64,000 nt of DNA from Xylanibacter brevis ATCC 19188 (lineage in GTDB: Bacteria; Bacteroidota; Bacteroidia; Bacteroidales; Bacteroidaceae). The notes beneath the pieces are model-generated. The model ran no database searches. It was not told the DNA's origin and was given only the letters and a program-made list of their open reading frames with translations. The position numbers and the translations under genes are program-made. This document shows, in pieces, positions 62,925 through 64,000 of the stretch. Location: contig NZ_JHXM01000001.1 of NCBI RefSeq assembly GCF_000621725.1, positions 199,297 to 263,296 on the forward strand, read 5' to 3'. Every line of letters begins with the position of its first letter. Within the stretch, counting starts at the first letter, position 1.

Positions 62925-64000
62925 TTATTCATCACCACCATCGGTATCACCATCGGTATCACTGTCGGCAACAGTCTTGTCCCAGAAAGGTGGCTGCTTC
63001 AGCTTGGGGTTCTTGTCGGCTTCCTGATAGTAGATGGGGAACCAATAGTAGGCAGGACGCCATACGCGGGTCATGAACTTGGTGCGCTTGAAGAAGTCGG
63101 CCTTGTTGTCGCCCTGTGCGTTCATGCCGTAGCAGGCACCGTTCATCTCGGGGATGTCTTCGGCCAGCATCAGACGACGGATGTCGAACCAGCGGTTGTT
63201 CTCGCAGCTCAGCTCTACGCGGCGCTCCATATAGACAGCCTTGCGCACAGCCTCCTGGGTGTTGTCGATGTGGATATAGTCGGGATCCTCGATCTCAACA
63301 GCATCGAAGGTGTACTGGCGCACGCCGGCACGCTCACGAATCTTGTTCAGATACTTCAGCGACTCCAGGCGGGCAGCGTCGGTGTCGTAAGCCTCGTTCT
63401 CAGCCTCGGCATAGTCGAGGTAGGTGAAGGCCAGACGATAGATGAAGCCCTGACGGTCGGTGATAGTACCCTCCTTATAGTTGTCGGTCACGCAAAGTCC
63501 CTTACGAGCCAGGTAGCCGTTCTGAGGAGCATCGTGGGGAGATGACGACTGAATGTTGTCGGTACCATCGTAGAAGAAGTTGTAGGCACGCTCGCCACCA
63601 GTCACGCAGAGGCGTGAGCCATGGAACGAGACAGCATTGTAGAAACGAGGCTCACGGTTGCAGTACATGGCATAGATGCCCTTGCCCGTGACCTCACCGG
63701 GCTTGCCTGTGCCATACTGCCAGGTGGTCTCGTCTGAACGATCGTCAACCTTTGTTGAAAAGATAGGCGTGCCGTCTGCCTTGTTTTCCTGATAGCCAGA
63801 GTTAGGATCGCTGATGGGCAGACCATTCTTGGTGAAGAATGCATCTACGAAGCCCTGGTAAACACCCAGACCATTACCACCACCGTACTGACGAACAGAA
63901 ACGACGCGCAGGAAGGTGTTGCGGTAGTCGTTGCCCTTGGTCACAGGGAAAGTTATCTCGCGGTTGCCCTCAGACCATTTCTTGATGTGCACGTTATAGG
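62925..64000 (-). CDS. SusD/RagB-family lipoprotein, C-terminal part (cut by window edge)
   Basis: The frame stays open to the window end, giving at least 357 residues of the C-terminal part. SusD features: RLAFTYLDYAEAENEAYDTD, LKYLNKIRERAGVRQYTFDA, YMERRVELSCENNRWFDIRR and PAYYWFPIYYQEADKNPKLK. The end is rich in Asp and Gly (DSDTDGDTDGGDE). The matching SusC should lie just beyond the window edge. With SusE/F and GH43 it forms a polysaccharide utilisation locus. Confidence 0.9.
   Translation of the reverse strand, partial: YNVHIKKWSEGNREITFPVTKGNDYRNTFLRVVSVRQYGGGNGLGVYQGFVDAFFTKNGLPISDPNSGYQENKADGTPIFSTKVDDRSDETTWQYGTGKPGEVTGKGIYAMYCNREPRFYNAVSFHGSRLCVTGGERAYNFFYDGTDNIQSSSPHDAPQNGYLARKGLCVTDNYKEGTITDRQGFIYRLAFTYLDYAEAENEAYDTDAARLESLKYLNKIRERAGVRQYTFDAVEIEDPDYIHIDNTQEAVRKAVYMERRVELSCENNRWFDIRRLMLAEDIPEMNGACYGMNAQGDNKADFFKRTKFMTRVWRPAYYWFPIYYQEADKNPKLKQPPFWDKTVADSDTDGDTDGGDE

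Overview
The window looks like a chromosomal segment of a Prevotella-like member of the Bacteroidota. It carries SusC/SusD pairs, a sigma-70/FecR/STN-SusC relay, SusE/F-type lipoproteins, C-termini resembling type IX secretion sorting domains, nine six-bladed beta-propeller lipoproteins, and promoters of the TTTG / TAnnTTTG type. Almost every gene is on the minus strand. The exceptions are a BRO-N gene, a GDPD gene and a DUF559 nuclease.

Layout in plus-strand order. 1-11707: a minus-strand operon with two GH31 alpha-glucosidase-family enzymes, a SusE/F-like protein and three large secreted proteins built of GLUG-like modules (one cut by the window edge). 11913-13517: a SusR-like membrane regulator with TPR, transmembrane and HTH parts, and its own promoter. 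13650-13926: an unusual array of 13-bp quasi-palindromes at 22-bp pitch. 13963-22560: a TolC / adaptor / two-pump RND efflux operon. 22925-36567: an A+T-rich island of beta-propeller lipoproteins, interrupted by BRO-N and GDPD genes that come with two related covarying hairpins. 36568-37723: a structured leader, a promoter, and a 640-bp inverted-repeat-bounded element without a gene.

37724-51392: one large operon, in transcription order ECF sigma factor, FecR, STN-SusC, SusD, metallopeptidase-like lipoprotein, TlpA-type thioredoxin, second thioredoxin and a secreted two-half TldD-like protease. I infer a substrate-sensing uptake system, plausibly for peptides. 51629-52474: a second element of the same repeat family that carries a DUF559 nuclease, followed by a second 13-bp-box array (52615-53033). 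53153-60388: a lipocalin-like protein, a TonB-C protein, a membrane HTH protein and an active/inactive M16 peptidase pair, separated by two copies of a ~450-500-bp composite repeat with a strongly structured core. 60389-64000: the distal part of an arabinan-type polysaccharide locus (SusD, SusE/F, GH43).

The strongest candidate for something undescribed is the pair of 13-bp-box arrays. Next come the covarying GATC hairpins, the conserved leader that can encode a short peptide, the structured composite repeat, and the DUF559-carrying inverted-repeat elements. I saw no tRNA, rRNA or CRISPR array.
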